Source: Sphingomonas colocasiae
GTDB lineage: Bacteria; Pseudomonadota; Alphaproteobacteria; Sphingomonadales; Sphingomonadaceae
NCBI RefSeq assembly: GCF_019880585.1
Contig: NZ_JAINVV010000004.1
Location: 1,302,001 to 1,366,000 of the forward strand
DNA length: 64,000 nt
Direction: 5' to 3'
The translations under genes were made by a program, and so were the position numbers. The notes beneath the pieces were generated by a model. It did no database searches and was not told the DNA's origin. It worked only from the letters and a program-made list of their open reading frames with translations. Positions within the stretch are counted from its first letter, which is position 1, and each line of letters starts with the position of its first letter. Positions 35,818 through 44,840 of the stretch are shown one piece after another.

Positions 35818-37656
35818 TTGAATTTCGCGGAGAGGGATGTGGCGGGGGCGCGCCGACAGACCGTCGTTAATGCCGATCTGGCGCTAAGGGAGATCGTCGC
35901 GTCGATCGATCGCGATGCCGGCCGGGCGTCGGCTCGGGCGCGCGCTCTGATCCGTGATCATCCCGATCTTGCCGTCGCCCATCGCGTGCTCGCCGCCGCG
36001 CTTCGGCGGCTGGGCAATGTGCGCGAGGCGGAGAGCGCGGAACTCAGGGCGATCGCGATCGGCTTGCGTCATCCCGCCGTGGTGGCCGCCGAACGCGCGA
36101 TCGCCGATGAGCGCTTCGAAGAGGCCGAGCGGTCGATTCGGCCCTATCTGCGCGAGAATCCAGAGGATGCCGGCGGTGCGCTGATCCTGGGGACGATCGC
36201 GGAAAAATGCGGCGCGACGAAGGAGGCGGAGAATCTCTACCGGCGCGCCTTCATGCTGGCGCCCGCCTATCTCGAAGCCCGGATCGCGCTGTTCAAGCTG
36301 CTCAACCAGGCCGGTCGCCAGGATGAAGCGGCGATCATTCTCGATGACGTGCTCGCGCGCGATCCCAACCATCTGCCCGCGCTGTCGCTGAAGGGCAACC
36401 TGCTGCTCCAGTCGCGGCGGATGGACGAGGCGCAGACCGTTTATCGCCGGCTGGTCCGCGCGCATCCGGACGATGGTCGCGGCTGGATGGGGCATGCCTT
36501 CGTCCTGAAGACGATCGGACGGATCGACGAGGCGATCGCCGCCTATCGCAAGGCGGTCGATCTGGAGCCGCAGCGTGGCAACGCCTGGTTCGGGCTCGCC
36601 AACCTGAAGACGGTGAAGTTCGATCGCGCGGATATCGATCGGATGAAGGCGGCGCTCGATCACGACGATCAGGATGATGACGATCGGCTGCATCTTCACT
36701 TCGCGCTGGGCAAGGCGCTGCACGATCATGGCGACTTCGACGAAGCCTTCGCGCAATATGCGCTTGGCAGCGAGCTTCGCCGCCAGAAGACGCCCTATGA
36801 TCCGAAGGTGCTGCACGCCAATGTGCTGAAGGCGGAGGCCGTCTTCACCCCCGAATTCTTCACCGCGCGCGCGGACGCCGGCTTTCCCGCGCGCGATCCG
36901 ATCTTCATCGTCAGCCTGCCGCGATCGGGATCCACATTGGTCGAACAGATATTGGCCAGCCATCCGGCGATCGAGGGCACCGAGGAATTGTTCGACTTGG
37001 AGCGGATCGCGCGCGAGCTGGCGCCCGACGCGCCGGCGGGCAGCTATCTCGACCGGATCGCCGATCTCTCGCACGCGGCGCTCCACGAGCGCGGCCGGCA
37101 TTATATCGAGGCGACACGGCGCCATCGGCAGAGCGATCGCGCGCTTTTCACCGACAAGATGCCGAGCAACTGGGTTTTCACCGGGCTGATCCATGCGATC
37201 CTGCCCAATGCGAAGATCATCGATGTGCGTCGCGATCCGCTGGGCTGCGGCTTCGCCAATTTCTCCCAGCATTATAATTGGGGGATCAATTTCTCGTATG
37301 ACCTGACCGATATCGGCCGTTATTATGCCGATTATGTCCGCATGATGGATCATTTCGATCATGTGCTTCCGGGCAGGATCCACCGCGTGATGTACGAGGA
37401 TCTGGTCGACGATCTCGAAACCGAGGTCCGGCGCTTGCTCGACTATCTGGAGCTTCCGTTCGACGACGCCTGTCTGCGCTTTTTCGAGAACCGGCGCGCC
37501 GTCCACACGCCCAGTTCGGAACAGGTGCGCCGGCCGATCAACAGCGATGGCCTTCATACCTGGCGTAATTACGAAAAATGGCTTGAACCGTTAAAGCAGG
37601 CGCTGGGGCCGGCGCTGCACGGCTATCGTTCACGACCCTCGAAACCCGCCGACTGA
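35818..37656 (+). CDS. TPR-repeat sulfotransferase
   Basis: A 612-residue protein. Residues about 25-330 are TPR helical repeats (AHRVLAAALRRLGNVREAES, LAPAYLEARIALFKLLNQAGRQDEA and similar units). Residues about 361-600 form a PAPS-dependent sulfotransferase domain with the 5'-phosphosulfate loop IFIVSLPRSGSTLVEQIL (Arg, Ser and Thr ligands) and the 3'-phosphate site IDVRRDPLGCGFANF. It transfers sulfate to a hydroxyl or Tyr of an unknown acceptor in the cytosol, the TPRs probably holding a protein. It directly follows a TonB receptor, an arrangement repeatedly seen in sphingomonads. The start is uncertain (TTG 35818 or GTG 35839), as neither has a convincing Shine-Dalgarno. Confidence 0.87.
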   Translation: MNFAERDVAGARRQTVVNADLALREIVASIDRDAGRASARARALIRDHPDLAVAHRVLAAALRRLGNVREAESAELRAIAIGLRHPAVVAAERAIADERFEEAERSIRPYLRENPEDAGGALILGTIAEKCGATKEAENLYRRAFMLAPAYLEARIALFKLLNQAGRQDEAAIILDDVLARDPNHLPALSLKGNLLLQSRRMDEAQTVYRRLVRAHPDDGRGWMGHAFVLKTIGRIDEAIAAYRKAVDLEPQRGNAWFGLANLKTVKFDRADIDRMKAALDHDDQDDDDRLHLHFALGKALHDHGDFDEAFAQYALGSELRRQKTPYDPKVLHANVLKAEAVFTPEFFTARADAGFPARDPIFIVSLPRSGSTLVEQILASHPAIEGTEELFDLERIARELAPDAPAGSYLDRIADLSHAALHERGRHYIEATRRHRQSDRALFTDKMPSNWVFTGLIHAILPNAKIIDVRRDPLGCGFANFSQHYNWGINFSYDLTDIGRYYADYVRMMDHFDHVLPGRIHRVMYEDLVDDLETEVRRLLDYLELPFDDACLRFFENRRAVHTPSSEQVRRPINSDGLHTWRNYEKWLEPLKQALGPALHGYRSRPSKPAD

Positions 37657-37693
37657 TCGTCCGCCATTGATCGCCGACATGTTTTCATGGAGA

Positions 37694-37710
37694 CGATCAT
37701 AAGATGATCG
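37694..37710. promoter_or_regulatory. palindrome upstream of the amidohydrolase gene
   Basis: CGATCAT-AAG-ATGATCG is a perfect 7-bp inverted repeat with a 3-base centre, 38 bases before the ATG. It has the size of a GntR/TetR-type operator. No adjacent regulator gene is present; a structural role in the mRNA leader is also possible. Confidence 0.4.
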
Positions 37711-37747
37711 CACGGTCCGACCGATCTTCTTTCCGAACCTCCCTGGG

Positions 37748-40700
37748 ATGACTTCCATGCGCTATCTTCCTGTTCTGCTGGCCGCGACGGCGCTGTCGGC
37801 GCCGATCGCCTCTCCGGCCCAGTCCGCCGCCACCCCGCAGGAGCCGGCGAAGAAATGGGACGTCGCCAATCCGCCGGGGCTCAAGGTCCGCCAGATCCCG
37901 ATCGACGTGACCGAGGGCACGTGGATGGACGTCGATGTCAGCCCGGACGGCAAGACCATCGTCTTCGACCTGCTCGGCGATATCTACACCATGCCGATCA
38001 CGGGTGGCACGCCCACGCGGGTCGCGGAAGGCTTGCCGTACGAGATGCACCCGCGTTTCTCGCCCGATGGCCGGCGCATCGCCTTCACGTCGGATCGGGG
38101 CGGTGGCGACAATATCTGGATCATGAATGTCGACGGCTCCGACAAGCGCCAGCTGACCAAGGAGGATTTCCGCCTGCTCAGCCAGCCGAGCTGGAGCCCG
38201 GACGGGCGTTTCATCGCCGCGCGCAAGCATTTCACCACCGGCCGTTCGCTCGGCACCGGTGAAGTCTGGCTCTATCATGTCTCGGGTGGCAACGGCGTGC
38301 TGCTGGTCAAGCGGCCCAATGAGCAGCATCAGAAGGAACTGGGCGAGCCGATCTATTCGCGCGATGGCCGCTACGTCTATTATGCCCGCAACACCACGCC
38401 GGGCCCGATCTTCGAATATGCGCAGAATTCGAATGCGCAGCTTTTCGCGATCGAGCGTTACGAACTGGAAACCGGCGAGGTCGAAACCGTCGTCTCGGGC
38501 GCAGGCGGATCGGTGCGACCGACGCCGTCGCCCGACGGCAAGTCGATCGCGTTCGTCCGCCGCGAACGTGCGCGTTCGAAGCTCTACGTCAAGGATCTGA
38601 CCACAGGCGCCGAGCGCAAGATCTATGACGCGCTGGACCAGGATGTGCAGGAAACCTGGGCGGTCCATGGCGTCTATCCCAACATGGCGTGGACGCCCGA
38701 TTCCGGGTCCCTGGTGTTCTGGGCGGGGGGCAAGATCCGGCGCGTGAACGCCGATGGCGGCGATGCGCGCGAAATTCCCTTCCACGTCACGGATACGCGC
38801 AGCCTGATCGATCCGCCGCGCCCGCCGGTCGCGGTCGCGCCCGACAGCGTCGTGACGAAGATGCCGCGCTATGCCGCGGTGTCGCCCGATGGCCGTCAGG
38901 TCGTGTTCGAAACGCTCGGCAAGCTGTGGGTGAAGGACATGGCGACGGGCCAGCCGCGCCGCCTGACGCGGAGCGAGCCGGGCGAACGGGAATTGTGGCC
39001 GTCCTGGTCGCGTGACGGCAAGGCCATCGTGTTCGTCGCCTGGACCGATGCGGGCCTCGGCCAGATCCGCACTGTCGCGCCCGCCGGAGGTGCGGTGAAG
39101 ACGGTGGTGGCACAGGGCGGCCATTATGCGCGTCCGCGTTTTTCGCCGAGCGGCCGCACCATTGCGTTCGAGAAGAATGACGGCGGCCAGCTCACCTCGC
39201 CGCGCGGGGAGACCGATCCGGGCATCTACCGCGTCGCCGCCGCGGGCGGCGCGCCGGTGCGCGTGTCGCGCGGCGCCAGCGGGCCGCAGTTCGGGCGCGA
39301 TGACGATCGGTTGTTCATGACCGAAGTGTCGCAGGGCAAGCGTCAGCTCGTCTCGACCGATATGGAGGGCGGCAACAGGCGCGTCCATGCCACCGGCGAG
39401 CTCGTCAACGCCTATGAAGTTTCGCCCGATGGCCGCTATTTCGCGTTCCGCGAGAACTACGAGGCCTTCGTCACGCCGATGATGCCCGGCACGCAGGATG
39501 TCGGCACCAGCGCCAAGGGCGGCGCGCTGCCGGTAACGCGCGTCAGCGGCGACGGCGCCGATTACTTGAACTGGAGCAATGGCGGCGAGCAGCTTCACTG
39601 GAGCCTGGGGCCGACGCTGTTCACCGCGCGCACCGATGCGCTCTTCGCTTCTGCGCCGCCTGCCGCCGATGCCAAGCCGCCGAAGTTCGAACCGCCCAAG
39701 GCCGGCGTCTCATTGTCGATGACCGTTCCCGCCGCGCGACCGTCGGGCAGCGTCGCGATCACCGGCGCGCGCATCGTCACCATGCGCGACGATACCGGTG
39801 GCATCATCGACGACGGCGTGATCGTGATCGAGCGCGACCGCATCGCCGCGATCGGCGCACGCGGGCAGGTTCAGATCCCGGCCGGCGCCAGGCTGGTCGA
39901 CGCGGCGGGCAAGACGATCATTCCGGGGCTCGTCGATGCGCATGCGCATGGCCCCTATGGCGAGGATGAGCTGACCCCGCAGCAGAACTGGTCGAGCCTG
40001 GTCAATCTGGCGCTGGGCGTCACCACCTCGCATGATCCGTCGAGCGACGCCGCTTTGGTGTTCCCTGCATCGGAGATGCAGCGTGCCGGCCTGCTCGTCG
40101 CGCCGCGCACCTTCTCGACCGCCGATGTAATCTATGGCGCGAAGAGCCCGACCGGTTATGCCCAGATCGACAGCCTGGACGACGCGCGCGCACATGTCCG
40201 CCGGCTGAAGGCGCAGGGCGCGCACAGCGTGAAAAACTACAACCAGCCGCGCCGCGACCAGCGCCAGCAGGTCGTCGCGGCCGCGCTGGAGGAGAATATG
40301 CGTTCGGTGGCGGAGGGCGGGTCGCTCTTCGGCTTCGACATGGCGCTGATCGCCGACGGCAACACGACGCTGGAGCACAATATCCCGCAGGCGGTGCTCT
40401 ACGAGGATGTGCTGAGCTATTTCTCGCAATCCAAGGTCGGCTACACGCCCACTCTGGTCGTCACCTATGGCGGGCCGGCGGGCGATCCCTATTGGCGCGC
40501 GCATACCGACAACTGGAAACATCCGTTGCTCACGCGGCACGTGCCGCCCAATTATCTGGCGGCGGGCAGCGCGCGGCGGACGCTCGCGCCCGAGGAGGAT
40601 TATGTCGACGACGACAACGCCCGTGAGGCCCGCAAGCTGGCGGCGCGGGGCGTGCCGGTCGCGATCGGCGCGCATGGCCAGGAACCCGGCATCGCCGCGC

Positions 40701-40984
40701 ATTGGGAACTCTGGTCTTTCGTGCGCGGTGGCATGACGCCGGTCGAGGCGCTGAAGGCGGGCACGATCGGTTCGGCGCGCTCGCTCGGCTATGATCGCGA
40801 CGTCGGGTCGCTCGAAGCCGGCAAGCTCGCCGATCTCGTCATCCTCGACGCCGATCCGACCCGGGATATCCGCAACAGCGACAAGATATCGAAGGTGATG
40901 ATCGGCGGACGGCTCTATGATGCCGCCACGATGAACGAGGATGTGACCGGCACCGCGAAACGGCTGCCCTATTTCTGGGAATGA
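37748..40984 (+). CDS. exported TolB-like beta-propeller/amidohydrolase fusion
   Basis: A 1078-residue periplasmic protein with signal peptide (VLLAATALSAPIASPAQS). Residues about 50-640 are WD40/TolB-like blades (VSPDGKTIVFDLLGDIYTM, PSWSPDGRFIAARK, VSPDGRQVVFETLGKLWV). Residues about 680-1070 are an amidohydrolase TIM barrel with the metal site PGLVDAHAHG, HSVKNYNQPRRDQRQQV and a C-terminal SLEAGKLADLVILDADP, the imidazolonepropionase-like branch. Family relatives hydrolyse cyclic amides or dipeptides such as Xaa-Pro; the propeller may gate access. It is intact. The start at 37748 is chosen with a nearby alternative ATG at 37757. Confidence 0.9.
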   Translation: MTSMRYLPVLLAATALSAPIASPAQSAATPQEPAKKWDVANPPGLKVRQIPIDVTEGTWMDVDVSPDGKTIVFDLLGDIYTMPITGGTPTRVAEGLPYEMHPRFSPDGRRIAFTSDRGGGDNIWIMNVDGSDKRQLTKEDFRLLSQPSWSPDGRFIAARKHFTTGRSLGTGEVWLYHVSGGNGVLLVKRPNEQHQKELGEPIYSRDGRYVYYARNTTPGPIFEYAQNSNAQLFAIERYELETGEVETVVSGAGGSVRPTPSPDGKSIAFVRRERARSKLYVKDLTTGAERKIYDALDQDVQETWAVHGVYPNMAWTPDSGSLVFWAGGKIRRVNADGGDAREIPFHVTDTRSLIDPPRPPVAVAPDSVVTKMPRYAAVSPDGRQVVFETLGKLWVKDMATGQPRRLTRSEPGERELWPSWSRDGKAIVFVAWTDAGLGQIRTVAPAGGAVKTVVAQGGHYARPRFSPSGRTIAFEKNDGGQLTSPRGETDPGIYRVAAAGGAPVRVSRGASGPQFGRDDDRLFMTEVSQGKRQLVSTDMEGGNRRVHATGELVNAYEVSPDGRYFAFRENYEAFVTPMMPGTQDVGTSAKGGALPVTRVSGDGADYLNWSNGGEQLHWSLGPTLFTARTDALFASAPPAADAKPPKFEPPKAGVSLSMTVPAARPSGSVAITGARIVTMRDDTGGIIDDGVIVIERDRIAAIGARGQVQIPAGARLVDAAGKTIIPGLVDAHAHGPYGEDELTPQQNWSSLVNLALGVTTSHDPSSDAALVFPASEMQRAGLLVAPRTFSTADVIYGAKSPTGYAQIDSLDDARAHVRRLKAQGAHSVKNYNQPRRDQRQQVVAAALEENMRSVAEGGSLFGFDMALIADGNTTLEHNIPQAVLYEDVLSYFSQSKVGYTPTLVVTYGGPAGDPYWRAHTDNWKHPLLTRHVPPNYLAAGSARRTLAPEEDYVDDDNAREARKLAARGVPVAIGAHGQEPGIAAHWELWSFVRGGMTPVEALKAGTIGSARSLGYDRDVGSLEAGKLADLVILDADPTRDIRNSDKISKVMIGGRLYDAATMNEDVTGTAKRLPYFWE

Positions 40985-41016
40985 CCATGGAAGTGCCGGA
41001 TTGCAGCGCCGCGCGG

Positions 41017-41031
41017 TTGTTCTAAGAACAA
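41017..41031. promoter_or_regulatory. palindrome upstream of the divL-like operon
   Basis: TTGTTC-TAA-GAACAA is a perfect inverted repeat 41 bases before the start of the kinase gene. It is a candidate operator for the long operon behind it. It does not match the alphaproteobacterial LexA site (GTTC-N7-GTTC direct repeat) nor the CtrA site (TTAA-N7-TTAA). Confidence 0.45.
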
Positions 41032-41071
41032 GCGTGATGACATCGTCTGACCATCCCATGCAGGAACGGCC

Positions 41072-43420
41072 TTGAGCGAGGGCGGCTTCGTGCCCGTCAT
41101 TGCCGGCATCGTGCTGGCGGTGTGGCTCGGCATCGCCGCATGGGCGGTGGTGACGGGGCTGGCGATGCGTCGCCGCGCGCGCCATGCCGGCATCCAGGCG
41201 AACCGGCTGCAGCAATTGCTCGATTCCGCACCGGCGTTGCCGATGATGGTGCGGCCCGACGGCCGGATCGAGGCACCGGAGCGACTGGCCGACTGGCTGG
41301 GTCTTGCCCGCATCCCCAATTTTCTCGCCGATCTGACGACGCCCGAGGGCGGCTTGAGCGACGAGGATTCCGCTGGACTGGTGCGCGACGTCGCGGTCGC
41401 GCAGAAATCGGCGCGCGGTTTCGTGCGCGCGGTGCGCGCGCGGGGATCCTCGCGGACCCTGCTGGTGCGCGGCGCCGTAGCCGCGGCGGATCTCTCCGCG
41501 CCGGGCGGCGTGATCCTGTGGTTCTTCGACGCGACCGAAAGCCAGGCCGAGATCGGCCGGCTGGGCAATGAGGCGGCACGGCTCGCCAAGGCGTTCGAGG
41601 CGCTTTCCGGGCTGATCGAGGCCTCGCCCTTTCCGATGTGGTATCGCGGGCCCGATCTCCGGCTGACGCTCGTCAACAGCGCCTATGTGAAGGCGGTGGA
41701 GGGGATGAGCGCCAATGATGTGATCGAGCGCGGACTGGAGCTGGTGGAGGCGAGCGGTGGGCGCACGCCCTTCGCCATGGCCGCGCAGGCGCGCGACAAG
41801 AACGAGGTGCTGACGCGCACCGTGCCCGCCACGATCGGCGGGGCGCGTCGGACGATGCGTGTGGTCGATGTGCCGCTGGGCGATGCCGGGGTCGCGGGCT
41901 ATGCGATCGATATCGAGGAGACCGAACAGGTGCGCGGCGCCTTTCGCCGCTTCCGCGACGCGCAGCGCAACATGCTCGATCTGCTGTCCGCCGGCGTTGC
42001 GCAGTTCGGGCCCGATCGTGCGCTGGTCTTCTGCAATCAGCCCTTTCAGCGCATCTTCGCGATGAAGGCCGAATGGCTGGCCGACCGCCCCGAATTCGAT
42101 CGCATCATCGAACGCATGCGCGAGGCGGACCGTATTCCGGAAAGCCGCGATTTCCCAAGCTGGAAGGCCGAGCGCCGCGCCTGGTTCACCTCCACCGAAG
42201 GCGCCAGCGAGGAAAGCTGGCTGCTCCCCGGCGGCACCCATCTGCGCGTTGTCGCCCAGCCTTTGCCCGATGGCGGGCTGTTGCTGATCTTCGAGGATCG
42301 CACCGAACAGGTGCAGCTCGAAAGCGCGCGCGACACCTTGCTGCGTGTGCGCACCGCGACTTTCAACAATCTGTTCGAGGCGATCGGCGTGTTCGCCGCC
42401 GATGGCCGCCTCAACCTGTGGAACAAGCGTTTCCGCGAGATCTGGGATTTCGAGGAGGAGTTCCTCGCCACCCATCCGCGCATCGACGTGCTCGCCGATG
42501 TTGCGGCCGAACGGCTCGCCAATCCCAAGCGCGCCGGGCTCATCCGCGAACTCGTCCGCACCGCGACCGCCGAACGGCGGCAGCGCAGCGGGCGCGTGTC
42601 GCTGTCCGACGGCCGGCATTTCGAGTTCGCGGCGGTCCCGTTGCCCGACGGCAACGCGCTGTTCACGATGCTCGACATTTCGGACAGCCGGAAAGCCGAA
42701 CAGGCCCTGCGCGACCGGGCGGAAGCGCTCGAACAGGCCGATCGCGTCAAGACCGCGTTCGTCGCCAATATGAGCTATGAGCTGCGCACGCCGCTCACCT
42801 CGATCGGCGGTTTCGCCGAGATGCTCAAGGAAGGCTATGCTGGCGAGCTCGGCGACCAGGCCAAGGACTATGTCTCCGCCATTCTCGATTCGGTCGCGCG
42901 GCTGAGCGTGCTGATCGATGGCGTGCTCGATCTGACCCAGAGCGAGGCGGGGGCGCTGGCGCTCGATCTCGCGCCGGTCAATCTGATCGCGGTGACGCAG
43001 CAGGCGGCGGACGAGGTGCGACCGGCGATGGCGGCCAAGAAGATGGATTTCGCGATCGAGATCGATCCCGCGCTCGGCGGCATCAAGGGCGATGCGCGGC
43101 GTCTGCGTCAGGCGATCGGGCATTTGCTCGGCCATGCGCTGGCGAACACGCCGGGCGGCGGGCGCATCCTGCTCCATGGCGGCGGCGATGCGAAGGTCGC
43201 GCGCATCGTCGTATCGGACGACGGACCGGGGATGACGCCGCGCGAACAGGCGCGCGCCTTCGATCCCTTCAGTCGCGCCGAACTGACGCGCGATGGTGAT
43301 GACACGCTGGGCATGGGCCTGCCGCTGGCGCGCCAGTTCGTCGAGGCGCATGGCGGCAAGGTCTCGCTCTATTCCGAACCGGGCAGCGGCACGATGACGA
43401 CGATCGAGCTGCCGCGATGA
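41072..43420 (+). CDS. divL: DivL-like sensor kinase homologue with tyrosine at the phospho-acceptor site
   Basis: A 782-residue histidine-kinase homologue. One membrane helix (residues about 8-30), then several PAS-like domains (about 40-140, 190-285, 290-400, 410-530), a DHp helix pair and a HATPase_c domain (about 640-782). The H-box reads NMSYELRTPLTSI, with Tyr569 where kinases have His, exactly as in Caulobacter DivL. The N-box reads HLLGHALANTP, without the usual Asn residues, while G1 (DDGPGM) and G2 (GMGLPLA) remain. In Caulobacter, DivL controls CckA-CtrA cell polarity as a pseudokinase. Start is TTG. It leads tsaE-amgK-murU-addB-addA with a 4-base overlap. Confidence 0.88.
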   Translation: MSEGGFVPVIAGIVLAVWLGIAAWAVVTGLAMRRRARHAGIQANRLQQLLDSAPALPMMVRPDGRIEAPERLADWLGLARIPNFLADLTTPEGGLSDEDSAGLVRDVAVAQKSARGFVRAVRARGSSRTLLVRGAVAAADLSAPGGVILWFFDATESQAEIGRLGNEAARLAKAFEALSGLIEASPFPMWYRGPDLRLTLVNSAYVKAVEGMSANDVIERGLELVEASGGRTPFAMAAQARDKNEVLTRTVPATIGGARRTMRVVDVPLGDAGVAGYAIDIEETEQVRGAFRRFRDAQRNMLDLLSAGVAQFGPDRALVFCNQPFQRIFAMKAEWLADRPEFDRIIERMREADRIPESRDFPSWKAERRAWFTSTEGASEESWLLPGGTHLRVVAQPLPDGGLLLIFEDRTEQVQLESARDTLLRVRTATFNNLFEAIGVFAADGRLNLWNKRFREIWDFEEEFLATHPRIDVLADVAAERLANPKRAGLIRELVRTATAERRQRSGRVSLSDGRHFEFAAVPLPDGNALFTMLDISDSRKAEQALRDRAEALEQADRVKTAFVANMSYELRTPLTSIGGFAEMLKEGYAGELGDQAKDYVSAILDSVARLSVLIDGVLDLTQSEAGALALDLAPVNLIAVTQQAADEVRPAMAAKKMDFAIEIDPALGGIKGDARRLRQAIGHLLGHALANTPGGGRILLHGGGDAKVARIVVSDDGPGMTPREQARAFDPFSRAELTRDGDDTLGMGLPLARQFVEAHGGKVSLYSEPGSGTMTTIELPR

Positions 43421-43860
43421 TCGCGCTGGCCGACGAGGCGGCGACGCTTGCCCTTGGCGCGGCGCTGGCGCGCGTTGCGCGGCCGGGCGACGTGATCGCG
43501 CTGTCGGGCGATCTGGGCGCGGGCAAGACCACGCTCGCGCGCGGGCTGCTCGCGGCGCTGGGGCTGGAGGAGGAGGCGCCGAGCCCGACCTTCGCGATCG
43601 TCCAGCCCTATGATGTGCCGGAGACGCGTTTTCCCGTCACGCATGTCGATCTTTACCGGATCGACGATCCCGAGGATGTCGAGGAACTCGGGCTCGACGA
43701 TCTGCTCCAGGATTCGCTGCTCATCATCGAATGGCCGGAACGCGCCGGGCGCTTGTGGCCGCAGACGCTGCAACTCGCCTTGTCGCGCACGGCGGATGGC
43801 GCGCGCGTCTTGACAGCCACCGTGCCCGCGTCTTGGGAGAGCCGATGGCCGCCGATATGA
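43417..43860 (+). CDS. tsaE: tRNA t6A synthesis ATPase TsaE
   Basis: A 147-residue P-loop protein of normal length. Walker A is GDLGAGKTTLARG (residues 31-43), followed by SPTFAIVQPY, VTHVDLYRIDDPEDVEELGLDD and IIEWPERAG, the standard signature. With TsaB and TsaD it makes threonylcarbamoyladenosine at tRNA position 37. It overlaps divL by ATGA and the kinase gene downstream by 16 bases. Confidence 0.95.
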   Translation: MIALADEAATLALGAALARVARPGDVIALSGDLGAGKTTLARGLLAALGLEEEAPSPTFAIVQPYDVPETRFPVTHVDLYRIDDPEDVEELGLDDLLQDSLLIIEWPERAGRLWPQTLQLALSRTADGARVLTATVPASWESRWPPI

Positions 43861-44840
43861 TTCCGCCCGAGGCAGCACCCGCCTTTCTCGACGCGCATGG
43901 CTGGGGAGGGGCGGAGATCCGCCCGCTTGCCGGCGATGCGTCTTTCCGACGCTATTTTCGCGTGCACGCTCCCGGGCGGCAGGCGGTGCTGATGGATGCG
44001 CCGCCCCCGCATGAGGATCCGCGCCCCTTCATCAAGGTGGCCGAGCATCTGTGCGGGCTGGGCTTTCGCGCACCCGAAATCCTGGCGCGCGACCTGGAAA
44101 CCGGCCTGGTGCTGATCGAGGATTTCGGCGACGCGCGCATGCGCGAGGTGATCGATGCCGCGCCCGAGGCGGAGCACCGCATCTATGCCGATACGATGCG
44201 GCTGCTCGCCCGGCTCCATCGCCATCCCGCGATGGATGTGCCTGCCTATGACCGCGCCCATTATCTGCGCGAGGCGCGGCTGGTCACCGAATGGTATTGC
44301 CCGGCGATCGGTATCGCCGCCGATCAGGCCGGCTATGATGCGGCCTGGGATGCGGTGATGGCCGATCTCTACCACGATCATCGCGTGACCGTGCTGCGCG
44401 ACTATCATGCCGAGAACATCATGCTGATCGAAGGGGTGGAGGGGCTCGACGGGCTCGGGTTGCTCGATTTCCAGGACGCGCTGGCGGGCCATCCCGCCTA
44501 TGACGTCGTCTCGATGCTGCAGGATGCGCGCCGCGACGTCGCCGAACCGCTCGAAGCGCAGATGCTTGCGCTCTATAAATACGAGGCGGGCGCGGAGGGC
44601 GACTTCGACACCGCCTATGCGCTGCTCGGCGCACAGCGCAACGCCAAGATCGTCGGCATTTTCACCCGGCTGTGGCAGCGCGACGGCAAGCCGCGCTATC
44701 TCGATTATCTGCCGCGCGTCTGGGGCTATCTGGAGCGCGATCTGGCGCATCCTGCATTGGCTCCGGTGCGCGACTGGTTCGACGCCAATATCCCGCCCGA
44801 GAAGCGCGGCGGCGCGCTGATGGAGATGGCGGCGCGATGA
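43845..44840 (+). CDS. amgK: N-acetylmuramate/N-acetylglucosamine kinase (AmgK-like phosphotransferase)
   Basis: A 331-residue aminoglycoside-phosphotransferase-fold kinase. N-lobe with GDASFRRYFRVHAP and VLMDAPPPHEDPRPF; catalytic loop VLRDYHAENIML (Asp/His/Asn) and the metal-binding LLDFQDALAG. With MurU it turns MurNAc into UDP-MurNAc, bypassing de novo synthesis, as described in Pseudomonas. The next gene is exactly the matching nucleotidyltransferase, which supports the call. The start at 43845 has GGGAG 5 bases upstream; ATG 43857, overlapping the tsaE stop, is possible. Confidence 0.87.
   Translation: MAADMIPPEAAPAFLDAHGWGGAEIRPLAGDASFRRYFRVHAPGRQAVLMDAPPPHEDPRPFIKVAEHLCGLGFRAPEILARDLETGLVLIEDFGDARMREVIDAAPEAEHRIYADTMRLLARLHRHPAMDVPAYDRAHYLREARLVTEWYCPAIGIAADQAGYDAAWDAVMADLYHDHRVTVLRDYHAENIMLIEGVEGLDGLGLLDFQDALAGHPAYDVVSMLQDARRDVAEPLEAQMLALYKYEAGAEGDFDTAYALLGAQRNAKIVGIFTRLWQRDGKPRYLDYLPRVWGYLERDLAHPALAPVRDWFDANIPPEKRGGALMEMAAR

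Noticed and set aside
41017-41031. LexA (SOS) box before the operon with addAB
   Set aside because: Alphaproteobacterial LexA sites are direct GTTC-N7-GTTC repeats; this is an inverted repeat with a 3-base centre.
39710-43351. Open frame of about 1213 codons on the minus strand opposite the amidohydrolase and divL-like genes
   Set aside because: Same reason: antisense of two clear genes, composition unlike a protein, crosses their intergenic gap.
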